From positions 1 through 22,182 of IMG/VR virus record IMGVR_UViG_3300010354_000760: a DNA stretch of 22,182 nucleotides; one strand, given 5' to 3'. Of the stretch, positions 8,611 through 13,800 are shown piece after piece; positions within the stretch are counted from its first letter, which is position 1, and every line of letters begins with the position of its first letter. The stretch comes from a virus. Made by a program: the position numbers and the translations under genes. Under the pieces are notes generated by a model. The model had not been told where the DNA came from. It saw nothing but the letters and a program-made list of their open reading frames with translations, and ran no database searches.

Positions 8611-8990
8611 ACCACTGGTTGTTGGGCCAAACAGCGCATAATACTTGGGAATCCCAGTATCTGTGGGTACTGGATACGATTGACGAATAAATTAACGTCT
8701 TTATTCAATAAATATTCGTACGCCCCAGTGCCATCTATAACTGCTATCGAATATACAGCTAAAAAATCGCCCGGGCACGACAAATATTTATTGTTCGTAG
8801 AAGTAAGGCCAGTGACATTTTTTCTTAACGAAGGAAATTGCACCGAATTATAAATGCGCTGTTCCGCTTGCTTAATAAACGTATTTAGCTGTGTCGTTGC
8901 CGACACATACGTTCCATCAGCAAGGTACGTATCAGGAAACTGATTTTCCGTATACGACTGAATTGATGCAATTAACTCGGTGTAATTCAT
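8607..8990 (-). pseudogene. Adaptor-like protein, N-terminal fragment ending after a frameshift
   Basis: The ATG at 8990 follows the TAA of the preceding gene by four bases. Residues 1-98 (MNYTELIASIQSYTENQ..., TFIKQAEQRIYNSVQFPSLR, YLSCPGDFLAVYSIAV, YEYLLNKDVN) look like the N-terminal part of a head-tail adaptor or neck family common in short-tailed phages. The last 29 codons (LFVNRIQYPQILGF... to TGA at 8607) do not continue the fold; the expected sequence is in the neighbouring frame. Intact, the protein would be about 238 aa. Either a real one-base deletion, a consensus error or, less likely, a programmed -1 shift explains it. Confidence 0.78.
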
Positions 8991-8994
8991 ATTT

Positions 8995-9246
8995 TTAACC
9001 CATCGGGCCTCTGGCCATTACACCTTTAGTCGCCGCACCAGTGCCACGAATTTTGATACCCGTGGTTTTAACACCAATATCTCCTGCGGCTTTAGAAATA
9101 ACGCCGACAGACATATCAACGGTATCAAGTTTGCTGCGATTTGCGCGGTTATCAGTCAGCGGACCACCACTCATAGTATGTGGCGGCGCATAAACATCCG
9201 CAGGGCCAATCTCTTTACCTTTGACTTTCAAACTGTATTTGGCCAC
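8995..9246 (-). CDS. Small basic phage protein with GAATKGVMARGPMG tail (83 aa)
   Basis: I place the start at the GTG at 9246 (MAKYSLKVKGKEIGPADVY) because TGGAGG sits five to six bases upstream, inside the last codons of the preceding small gene; a GTG at 9258 is possible but lacks this spacing. The body has YAPPHTMSGGPLTDN and VGVISKAAGDIGVKTTGIKI, and the C-terminus reads RGTGAATKGVMARGPMG, which is Gly/Lys/Arg-rich. No membrane segment. It sits between a 56-aa basic protein and the adaptor-like gene. Probably a small virion-associated protein; function unknown. Confidence 0.75.
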   Translation of the reverse strand: MAKYSLKVKGKEIGPADVYAPPHTMSGGPLTDNRANRSKLDTVDMSVGVISKAAGDIGVKTTGIKIRGTGAATKGVMARGPMG

Positions 9247-9247
9247 G

Positions 9248-9418
9248 TTAGCCTCCACGAGAAGTATTACGCTGATTCATAGCACGCGCCAAATTACGGC
9301 CATACTTCTTCATTTCCATAGAAGTTACGCCGCCTTTTTTCATACCTTTAGCGTGCATTCGTTTTTCGTGGGCTTTTACCTCTTTATCGGCAATAGCCTT
9401 AACCTGTTTTTTGTCCAT
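9248..9418 (-). CDS. Short basic KKGG protein (56 aa)
   Basis: This small gene starts at the ATG at 9418, with AAGGAG six bases upstream, and ends at TAA (9250-9248), one base before the GTG of the next gene. It reads MDKKQVKAIADKEVKAHEKR, then MHAKGMKKGGVTSMEMKK and YGRNLARAMNQRNTSRGG. Lys, Arg and His dominate. The KGMKKGG segment recalls the Gly/Lys-rich proteins encoded at 11056-12463. It exactly fills the space between the zinc-ribbon gene and the 83-aa gene, and its end supplies the ribosome site for its neighbour, so the pair is probably coupled. Function unknown. Confidence 0.8.
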   Translation of the reverse strand: MDKKQVKAIADKEVKAHEKRMHAKGMKKGGVTSMEMKKYGRNLARAMNQRNTSRGG

Positions 9419-9428
9419 GTCCGGCTCC

Positions 9429-9860
9429 TTACGTCGTTGATACTGTGATTGTGCCTAAAGTTACCGTCAAAACCAAGTTATTTGGCGTAAGTCCGGCATC
9501 ATTTAGCCTAGAACCACCAACAGGGTTCCATCCCCATTGGAAGATACGACTACCCGCTTCGGGAGTTCCATTAGCATTTGGACCAGTTCCGCCAGTCAAC
9601 GCGATCTGCAATCCACTAGTGCCAGACGTAACATAACTAACATCCGGTCGAGGCTCTTGCACCGCTTGAGGATCATACACAGGATACATACCTAACTGCA
9701 ATTGCGGCTGGTCTGGTTCCCAACACTCAGGGCAAACTTTGATGGTTACCTGCTTAGTCTTGATGGTCAGCTTTTTGAGTTGCTTAAGCATGTACCGCTG
9801 CGCACAGCGGTCACACTCAGCAATCGTGTACTTAGCTGAAGCGTATTTTGGCCCTGCCAT
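9429..9860 (-). CDS. Zinc-ribbon structural protein of the connector/tail block (143 aa)
   Basis: The ATG at 9860 follows AGGTGA closely. Residues 16-19 are CDRC and residues 43-46 are CPEC, which with the 23-residue spacing suggests one zinc-binding ribbon. Between them is a Lys-rich strand pair (LKQLKKLTIKTKQVTIKV). Next comes WEPDQPQLQLGMYPVYDPQA and a beta-rich C-terminal half (GSRIFQWGWNPVGGS...). It lies directly downstream of the 318-aa adaptor-like gene, with a 3-bp gap. I recognise it as a recurring uncharacterised phage protein, likely a neck or tail component stabilised by zinc. Metal binding is inferred from the cysteines. Confidence 0.78.
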   Translation of the reverse strand: MAGPKYASAKYTIAECDRCAQRYMLKQLKKLTIKTKQVTIKVCPECWEPDQPQLQLGMYPVYDPQAVQEPRPDVSYVTSGTSGLQIALTGGTGPNANGTPEAGSRIFQWGWNPVGGSRLNDAGLTPNNLVLTVTLGTITVSTT

Positions 9861-9863
9861 ACA

Positions 9864-10820
9864 TCACCTGTAGAACATTTGTCTTGGCACATATCGATCA
9901 GGGGCCTTATCCCGATCTTCCTGCGACGCCAAGAGCCATTGTTCTTCGTACTGCGCCTTAAGGGCGGCAACACGATTGGGGTCCATATTTGGCAATTTCA
10001 TGGACATGCGATAAGCCAAACCAGAAACCATACACTCCACTAACCGAAAGGGGATGTCTTGAGTTCTGGTGCCCGTACCTGCGTCCTGCATACGGCGCAT
10101 ACGCCAATAAACGAACATATAAAACGGATTGCCTACCGATCCTTGATTTGGGATCGGCCAAATATTGATCGACGGAGGCCGGGTCACATAAACGCTAGTC
10201 CCCGCACTATACGTTGTAGCTACAGTATTTTGCTGCCCACGGCCACAATAGCTTATGTACCCAGCGGTGTTACCGGTCTGTGTAAGACTACTATAACTAA
10301 TTATTTCACTACCAATTTTGACAAATCCGGCAGCGGCTAACCCAGTCACGTCGCTCAAATAAATAGTTGCATCAGTGCTACTGGTAACCGCCTGCGCCAA
10401 AGTCGTTGCCGCTGTAGAGTTGGTTTCTGCTGTTTGCCGGTTAATCCAAACCTGAATAGGACGACCTTGTGCGTATTTGTTTGGGATTGTTGAATAAGTA
10501 GATTCGCTAATTCGATTGATATTAATATCAATCTGTGTAGTACCTTGCCCAGCATTTGTGCGAGTTACTTGATCCAACAAATCGATGGTATCGTTAGGAA
10601 GAGCATAAATCGCTTGATTGGGATATAGAGGAATCTGCCCCTCTTCAATAGTCCAAAGGTTGATACCCCGATTTGCCCACTCAATTGTTAGTAGATTGAG
10701 ACTTCTCCGCGCAGTACGAAAGTCATAACCCGTGCGCAATTCAGCACCGCAACGCTCAAACGCCTCTTCAATGAGATCGTTAACGTCAAGGTTAAATACT
10801 GAAGTGCCTGTGGTGGTCAT
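9864..10820 (-). CDS. Head-tail adaptor/tail structural protein (318 aa)
   Basis: The start is an ATG at 10820, five bases after the preceding TAA and without a clear Shine-Dalgarno, so coupling is likely. The N-terminus has FNLDVNDLIEEAFERCGAEL and TARRSLNLLTIEWANRGINL, helical blocks typical of phage neck/adaptor proteins. Middle strands include LWTIEEGQIPLYPNQAIYALP and a Ser/Thr-rich insertion (residues about 130-205). The C-terminal half has INIWPIPNQ, FMFVYWRMRRMQDAG and LVECMVSGLAYRMSMKLPNM, ending DKAPDRYVPRQMFYR. It would connect the portal to the tail. The family look is strong, though which ring it forms is uncertain. Confidence 0.8.
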   Translation of the reverse strand: MTTTGTSVFNLDVNDLIEEAFERCGAELRTGYDFRTARRSLNLLTIEWANRGINLWTIEEGQIPLYPNQAIYALPNDTIDLLDQVTRTNAGQGTTQIDININRISESTYSTIPNKYAQGRPIQVWINRQTAETNSTAATTLAQAVTSSTDATIYLSDVTGLAAAGFVKIGSEIISYSSLTQTGNTAGYISYCGRGQQNTVATTYSAGTSVYVTRPPSINIWPIPNQGSVGNPFYMFVYWRMRRMQDAGTGTRTQDIPFRLVECMVSGLAYRMSMKLPNMDPNRVAALKAQYEEQWLLASQEDRDKAPDRYVPRQMFYR

Positions 10821-10825
10821 GATTA

Positions 10826-11059
10826 TTATCGATGCCTTGCTGTCTTTTTAGCGATCGCCTTGGGCTGTTTTACAAACTGCTTCCCGGCGGCCTTTCCTGC
10901 GCGTTTAGCCCTCGTTGTAGCAGCATATTCAGCCGCTGACAAAGACTTGATAGCGGCTTCAGGAAGGTATCTTTCACCCGTGTCAGAAGATCGCTTACCA
11001 CTTTTAGTTCTCCATTTTTGAGCGGTCCAATTTTTCAGGGACTGCTGTGGAGCTTTCAT
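10826..11059 (-). CDS. Small basic protein, DUF5872-like (77 aa)
   Basis: The ATG at 11059 overlaps the upstream TGA (ATGA), so translation is coupled. The sequence runs MKAPQQSLKNWTAQKWRTKS, then GKRSSDTGERYLPEAAIKSL, a helical SAAEYAATTRAKRAGKAAGK and a Lys-rich end. The W.aqKWrTksGk...GeRYLP..ai..L arrangement matches what I remember as DUF5872, found in large DNA viruses and phages with unknown function. High charge suggests contact with DNA or with the packaged genome, but that is conjecture. It closes the block of small basic proteins. Confidence 0.75.
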   Translation of the reverse strand: MKAPQQSLKNWTAQKWRTKSGKRSSDTGERYLPEAAIKSLSAAEYAATTRAKRAGKAAGKQFVKQPKAIAKKTARHR

Positions 11060-11403
11060 ACTATCTTACCTCGCGTTTTACCACGCTTTGCGATACCGTC
11101 AGCGCGTTTGGAGGCAGAACTTACTTTACCACCTTTAGCAAATGTAGTGCGCAGTAATCTTGGCGCATCTGCATCACCTGCGGCGGGATTTAAACGCTTA
11201 AATCCTTCTGGGTACTGTTCTTGCACATTTAATTCACGTATTACCGTGGGAGAAGCATCACGTTCAGCCGCATCAGAAGACACGGTATCGTTTGCCGTAG
11301 AAGAAATAGTGCTTGAAGGTTCGTCTTTTCTTTTTCTAAATGCGAGAGCACTTGCACCAAGAAGCGCGGCTAAAGCAGCAAGATCTTTACCTCGGCGTGC
11401 CAT
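11056..11403 (-). CDS. Small basic protein with RADGIAKRGKTRG module (115 aa)
   Basis: The ATG at 11403 has AAGGA about seven bases upstream. Residues 1-10 are basic (MARRGKDLAA), residues 8-22 (LAALAALLGASALAF) form a short hydrophobic helix that could touch membrane, and FRKRKDE follows. The middle is Ser/Thr/Asp-rich and probably disordered. The last 28 residues are FAKGGKVSSASK then RADGIAKRGKTRGKIV, the module shared with the 109-aa gene at 11691-12020. ATGA overlap with the next gene. Function unknown. The hydrophobic stretch is only about 15 residues, so a membrane role is doubtful. Confidence 0.75.
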   Translation of the reverse strand: MARRGKDLAALAALLGASALAFRKRKDEPSSTISSTANDTVSSDAAERDASPTVIRELNVQEQYPEGFKRLNPAAGDADAPRLLRTTFAKGGKVSSASKRADGIAKRGKTRGKIV

Positions 11404-11406
11404 AAG

Positions 11407-11694
11407 TTATCCTTTGTACCCGCCGCCCCGAGCCTTATATTGTTTCGCTAGTAGCTGGGCCTTCCTCGCGGACCATTGCCCTGCGGCTGTGCCCTGTACC
11501 GCACGGGATTTGATGGATTCAAACAAAGCCTTACGCATGCTGGGTTTGGTATAAACCCCAGCCTGATTGACTTTAGATTTGACTTTGCCGCCCTTAGCGT
11601 ATTCAGTAAAGTCAGTATCATCCCTGCGGGCCTTTTTCTTCGGCCCGGGCATCTTGGATGGGTTGATATCACCCATTCCACGACTGGCTTTCAC
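11407..11694 (-). CDS. Small basic protein with QWSARKAQLLAKQY motif (95 aa)
   Basis: I choose the GTG at 11694 (MKASRGMGDINPSKMPGPKK), since it overlaps the upstream TGA as GTGA and has AAAGG six bases before it; an upstream ATG at 11724 would lie deep in the neighbouring gene. The protein has SKMPGPKKKARRDD, YAKGGKVKSKVNQAG, VYTKPSMRKALFESIKS and GQWSARKAQLLAKQYKARGG. The VNqAG.YTKP.MRK.LF and QWSARKAQLLAKQYKA blocks are ones I have seen in many phage genomes as an uncharacterised family. The KGG segment links it to its neighbours. Possibly a minor virion or scaffold-associated protein. Confidence 0.78.
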   Translation of the reverse strand: MKASRGMGDINPSKMPGPKKKARRDDTDFTEYAKGGKVKSKVNQAGVYTKPSMRKALFESIKSRAVQGTAAGQWSARKAQLLAKQYKARGGGYKG

Positions 11695-12020
11695 TTTTTG
11701 CCTTTCATATACCCGCCACCACACATAATAATGGTGCCACGAGTTTTGCCACGCTGAGCGATACCGTCCGCACGCTTAGAAGCCGTCATACCACCCTTTT
11801 TATATCCGGCGCCTTGATAGGCTTCATACTCACGAGCAGCTTCAGGGACAGATTCACGCATAGCTTTGGCCGCACGAATATCATCCCGTGCGGATTTAGC
11901 CATAGTAGTTGAGAACTTCGACAAAATGTCTTGTTCCCCTTCAATGCCCTTACGCATGAGCTGACGAGATTGCTCCAGCTTGGCGACCTCTTTTTCGGTA
12001 GGTTTGCGAATATTGGGCAT
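11691..12020 (-). CDS. Small basic protein with RADGIAQRGKTRG module (109 aa)
   Basis: The start is the ATG at 12020 (MPNIRKPTEKEVAKLEQSRQ), with AAGGAG eight bases upstream; the longer frame from a GTG at 12038 is less likely. Residues 1-75 are helical and charged (possible coiled-coil). Residues of about 74-98 are KKGGMTASK then RADGIAQRGKTRGTII, followed by MCGGGYMKGKK. The TGA stop overlaps the next GTG start. The end module is about three-quarters identical at DNA level to that at 11059-11136, so it looks like a duplicated segment. Confidence 0.77.
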   Translation of the reverse strand: MPNIRKPTEKEVAKLEQSRQLMRKGIEGEQDILSKFSTTMAKSARDDIRAAKAMRESVPEAAREYEAYQGAGYKKGGMTASKRADGIAQRGKTRGTIIMCGGGYMKGKK

Positions 12021-12031
12021 TGAAGTTCTCC

Positions 12032-12463
12032 TTAGCACTTACCGCCGTGCTTCATATTTTTACTACCGGCCATAACAATTTGTTTGCCTTTGGTATGACC
12101 CTTCTGCTGCACGGTGTGCTCGCCGTGGGGGCGTTTGCCGCCAGCAACAACTTTACCCATGGCGCTAGCCTTAACCGAACCACCAGCGGCGTAAGCTTTG
12201 CCGCCCTTTTTCATACCTTTAGCTTCGGCCATTTCGTGTTTGACCATGGATTTAGGAGCGCCTTTAGCTTTCATAAAAGACACTTCTTTCTTCATCATTG
12301 CCTTGGACTCTTTCATTTCACCACCCTCTTTAAATTTGCGGCCCTTATCGGCCTCCATAAATTCCTTGCCAACCTTTTGCGGGATGCCAAGGCGTTTAGC
12401 AGCGGCGGGGTTGTTAGCAACCAACGCCATCAAATTGTGTTGTTTACCTGTTTTACTCGGCAT
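12032..12463 (-). CDS. Lys/Gly-rich basic phage protein (143 aa)
   Basis: The ATG at 12463 lies within the end of the holin-like gene (11-bp overlap). Residues 1-38 (MPSKTGKQHNLMALVANNPA, AAKRLGIPQKVGKEFMEAD) form a compact conserved block known to me from many phage genomes. The remainder is low complexity with Met, Lys and Gly: KEGGEMKESKAMMKKEVSFM, KGMKKGGKAYAAGGSVKA, VQQKGHTKGKQIVMAG and KHGGKC. The QKGHTKGKQIVMAG stretch aligns with QRGKTRGTIIMCGG of the next protein, so it belongs to the same module family. Highly positive; possible DNA or membrane-surface contact. Function unknown. Confidence 0.78.
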   Translation of the reverse strand: MPSKTGKQHNLMALVANNPAAAKRLGIPQKVGKEFMEADKGRKFKEGGEMKESKAMMKKEVSFMKAKGAPKSMVKHEMAEAKGMKKGGKAYAAGGSVKASAMGKVVAGGKRPHGEHTVQQKGHTKGKQIVMAGSKNMKHGGKC

Positions 12464-12644
12464 CGTCTTTTTTCTTCAGAAGTTTCTGAACCGTATCAGT
12501 TTCGTATATACGAAGTGATACATAGACAATTCCTAGAAGCCCACCGACAAGTGTTACCACTGGATTAAGCCATCCCATTACGCCAGTAAACAAAACAGTC
12601 AGAGATGCCCCATCCGCCGCTATCTTTAAATCACTGGTACTCAT
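12453..12644 (-). CDS. Holin-like small membrane protein (63 aa)
   Basis: The ATG at 12644 follows GGAAG by about eight bases and overlaps nothing important upstream (the preceding TGA is one base away). Residues 1-13 are polar (MSTSDLKIAADGA), residues 14-46 are hydrophobic with a Gly-Trp-Leu-Asn-Pro break at 24-28, giving one long or two short membrane helices, then RIYETDTVQKLLKKKDDAE forms a charged tail. This small size, topology and the RIYET.TVQK motif match small holin-like proteins of short-tailed phages, which permeabilise the inner membrane at lysis. No lysozyme or endolysin is visible nearby, so the assignment rests on topology and motif. Confidence 0.7.
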   Translation of the reverse strand: MSTSDLKIAADGASLTVLFTGVMGWLNPVVTLVGGLLGIVYVSLRIYETDTVQKLLKKKDDAE

Positions 12645-12645
12645 T

Positions 12646-12900
12646 TCAACACTTCCATGCCCGCAGAGATTTATTGATCCGACTGTTCGGGTCCTTGGCT
12701 GTCTTCGATGAAGTCAGCTTCTTCTTCATACCGGTCATACGGGCGCAAAAAGACTTTTTCCGGGCGCCCCCCTCGGGTTGAGGGGGTTTGAGACCCGGTT
12801 TCCCCGGATTGGCAGCGTTGTAACTGGCTCGCCCTTTGGCATTCAAACCACCAGAGGGACTTTTGCCTTCTTTGCGTTGCCATGCCGGAGTCTTAGCCAT
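12646..12900 (-). CDS. Small basic protein, DUF6321-like (84 aa)
   Basis: The ATG at 12900 overlaps the end of the preceding structural gene by 8 bp. The sequence opens MAKTPAWQRKEGKSPSGGLN and AKGRASYNAANPG, continues through a Pro/Gly-rich linker, and ends RKKSFCARMTGMKKKLTSSK, TAKDPNSRINKSLRAWKC. This arrangement (TPAWQRKeGKsp.GGLNakGRaSY ... RKKSFCARM.GMKKK ... DPNSRINKSLRAW) is one I recognise as DUF6321, widespread in phages and of unknown function. The basic charge and cysteines suggest nucleic-acid contact. It begins the run of small basic genes. Confidence 0.82.
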   Translation of the reverse strand: MAKTPAWQRKEGKSPSGGLNAKGRASYNAANPGKPGLKPPQPEGGARKKSFCARMTGMKKKLTSSKTAKDPNSRINKSLRAWKC

Positions 12901-13171
12901 AGAACACCGTTACTTTTGCGTTACTCAAAACGGCGTAGACGTTCGTAGAAAACAAAACACCAGAAGCAGGGATCAACGCATTAAAGGTTTCACCGTTAGC
13001 TGTGGTGTTTATCGTCATTACCGTAGCGCCGCCAGCGCCGCCATTTTTTAGGATGACGGAACCAGCGTTACCACCGGGCTCAATAAGTAACCCACGCACC
13101 CGAGTACGGCCTCCATAGACCGTACCAGAAAGGGCTAAAGAATTAGCCTTTACGTCTGTTTGGACGGCCAT
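12893..13171 (-). CDS. Small beta-rich structural protein (92 aa)
   Basis: The ATG at 13171 has a perfect AGGAGGT six bases upstream, the strongest ribosome site in the window, implying abundant synthesis. The protein starts MAVQTDVKANSLALSGTVYG, has GRTRVRGLLIEPGGNAGSVI and ends YAVLSNAKVTVFYG. It reads as a compact all-beta domain, without cysteines or membrane segments. Its place two genes after the major capsid protein and its strong ribosome site suggest a virion protein made in many copies, such as a decoration or outer capsid subunit. That role is inferred. Confidence 0.75.
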   Translation of the reverse strand: MAVQTDVKANSLALSGTVYGGRTRVRGLLIEPGGNAGSVILKNGGAGGATVMTINTTANGETFNALIPASGVLFSTNVYAVLSNAKVTVFYG

Positions 13172-13183
13172 GTTGACCTCCTA

Positions 13184-13669
13184 TCAGTTCTGAGCTGCAG
13201 TTGGTGCCTGAGCGCCGTTAGAAGCACGAACCACATACTCAATGGTGATGGTTGCAGCGCCGGTCGAAGCGGCAGTACCGACGGGAGCAAATACACCAGT
13301 GATGATCACATCAGAAGAGCCGACATTCACAAACGTCGAGGGAGAGGCATAAGTTACGGAAGCACGGCCAGTAGCGATTGGGGTAGTGGTAGCCCCGCCA
13401 ACCGTACCAATCGTAGTTGCACCGGCTTTAACGGTGATGGTATTGCCCGTACCGGCGTTAAACGCAGCGGTTACGTCAATATAGATGTTTAGGATTTGCG
13501 AGCCAGCGGGCAAAACCGCAACTCTCGTATCCGTCGTGGTCGTTCTGGTAATCGCGCCAGACTGAGCAACAGTGGTCAAACCCATGTTGCTGATGGTACC
13601 TGCGGTGGTACCGGTGGTGTCTTTTACCGTGCCCAGACGCCAAGGGCCAAGGTGGGAAGCAAAACCCAT
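13184..13669 (-). CDS. Structural protein after the capsid gene (161 aa)
   Basis: I choose the ATG at 13669 (MGFASHLGPWRLGTVKDTTG), since GAGGAG stands seven bases before it; the frame extends to 13687 but without a ribosome site there. The protein is beta-rich and Ala/Thr/Gly-rich: GTISNMGLTTVAQSGA, VAVLPAGSQILNIYIDVTAA, FNAGTGNTITVKAGAT and a terminal TITIEYVVRASNG. I recall similar proteins encoded just after major capsid genes in metagenomic phages. It is probably a capsid or tail decoration subunit. It is the first gene after the terminator and the structured leader at 13682-13735. Confidence 0.76.
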   Translation of the reverse strand: MGFASHLGPWRLGTVKDTTGTTAGTISNMGLTTVAQSGAITRTTTTDTRVAVLPAGSQILNIYIDVTAAFNAGTGNTITVKAGATTIGTVGGATTTPIATGRASVTYASPSTFVNVGSSDVIITGVFAPVGTAASTGAATITIEYVVRASNGAQAPTAAQN

Positions 13670-13675
13670 GATAAA

Positions 13676-13681
13676 CTCCTC
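13676..13681 (-). promoter_or_regulatory. Shine-Dalgarno GAGGAG adjoining a potential pseudoknot
   Basis: On the minus strand GAGGAG is followed by TTTATC and ATG (13669). The base immediately upstream (13682) ends the second inverted-repeat arm, so folding of that arm would sit directly against the ribosome site. This could gate translation of the 161-aa protein. Confidence 0.6.
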
Positions 13682-13735
13682 ATGCACAAGTCTCTATACC
13701 ATCGGTGCATCGTCCACTAGGCTGGTCGGTATAGA
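13682..13735 (-). promoter_or_regulatory. Leader with interlaced inverted repeats (possible H-type pseudoknot)
   Basis: In the minus-strand RNA, arm 1 is UCUAUACC (13735-13728) pairing with GGUAUAGA (13700-13693), 8 bp. Arm 2 is AUGCAC (13710-13705), inside the loop of arm 1, pairing with GUGCAU (13687-13682), 6 bp. The pairings interlace, so they form either a pseudoknot (17-nt, 4-nt and 5-nt loops) or two competing hairpins. The third loop is tight for spanning 8 bp. No convincing sigma-70 promoter is seen between the terminator and this element. The pairing is read from sequence; function is inferred. Confidence 0.45.
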
Positions 13736-13761
13736 TTAAGATCCTAGACGTAAAGACAATA

Positions 13762-13795
13762 TATATTAAAAGAAAAGGGGGCACAAGGCCCCCTT
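13762..13795 (-). terminator. Rho-independent terminator after the major capsid gene
   Basis: A perfect 8-bp GC-rich stem (AAGGGGGC / GCCCCCTT, plus positions 13775-13782 and 13788-13795) has a 5-nt loop. On the minus strand it is followed by TTTTCTTTTAA, a U-rich tract. It lies 5 bp beyond the capsid TAA. It should end or attenuate the capsid transcript, so downstream genes need read-through or their own promoter in 13682-13761. Confidence 0.88.
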
Positions 13796-13800
13796 CCCGA

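Noticed and set aside
8686-8694. A classic programmed -1 frameshift site
   Set aside because: T AAT TTA differs from A AAT TTA at the first base and I saw no clear downstream pseudoknot; a lost T is simpler. Kept only as an alternative.
11056-12463. Assigning the KGG proteins to the known KGG stress-repeat family
   Set aside because: Only the short KGG string agrees; the RADGIA.RGKTRG module is not part of that family.
13682-13795. A tRNA gene in the gap after the capsid gene
   Set aside because: No cloverleaf, anticodon arm or T-loop signature is present; the symmetry is explained by the terminator and the interlaced repeats.
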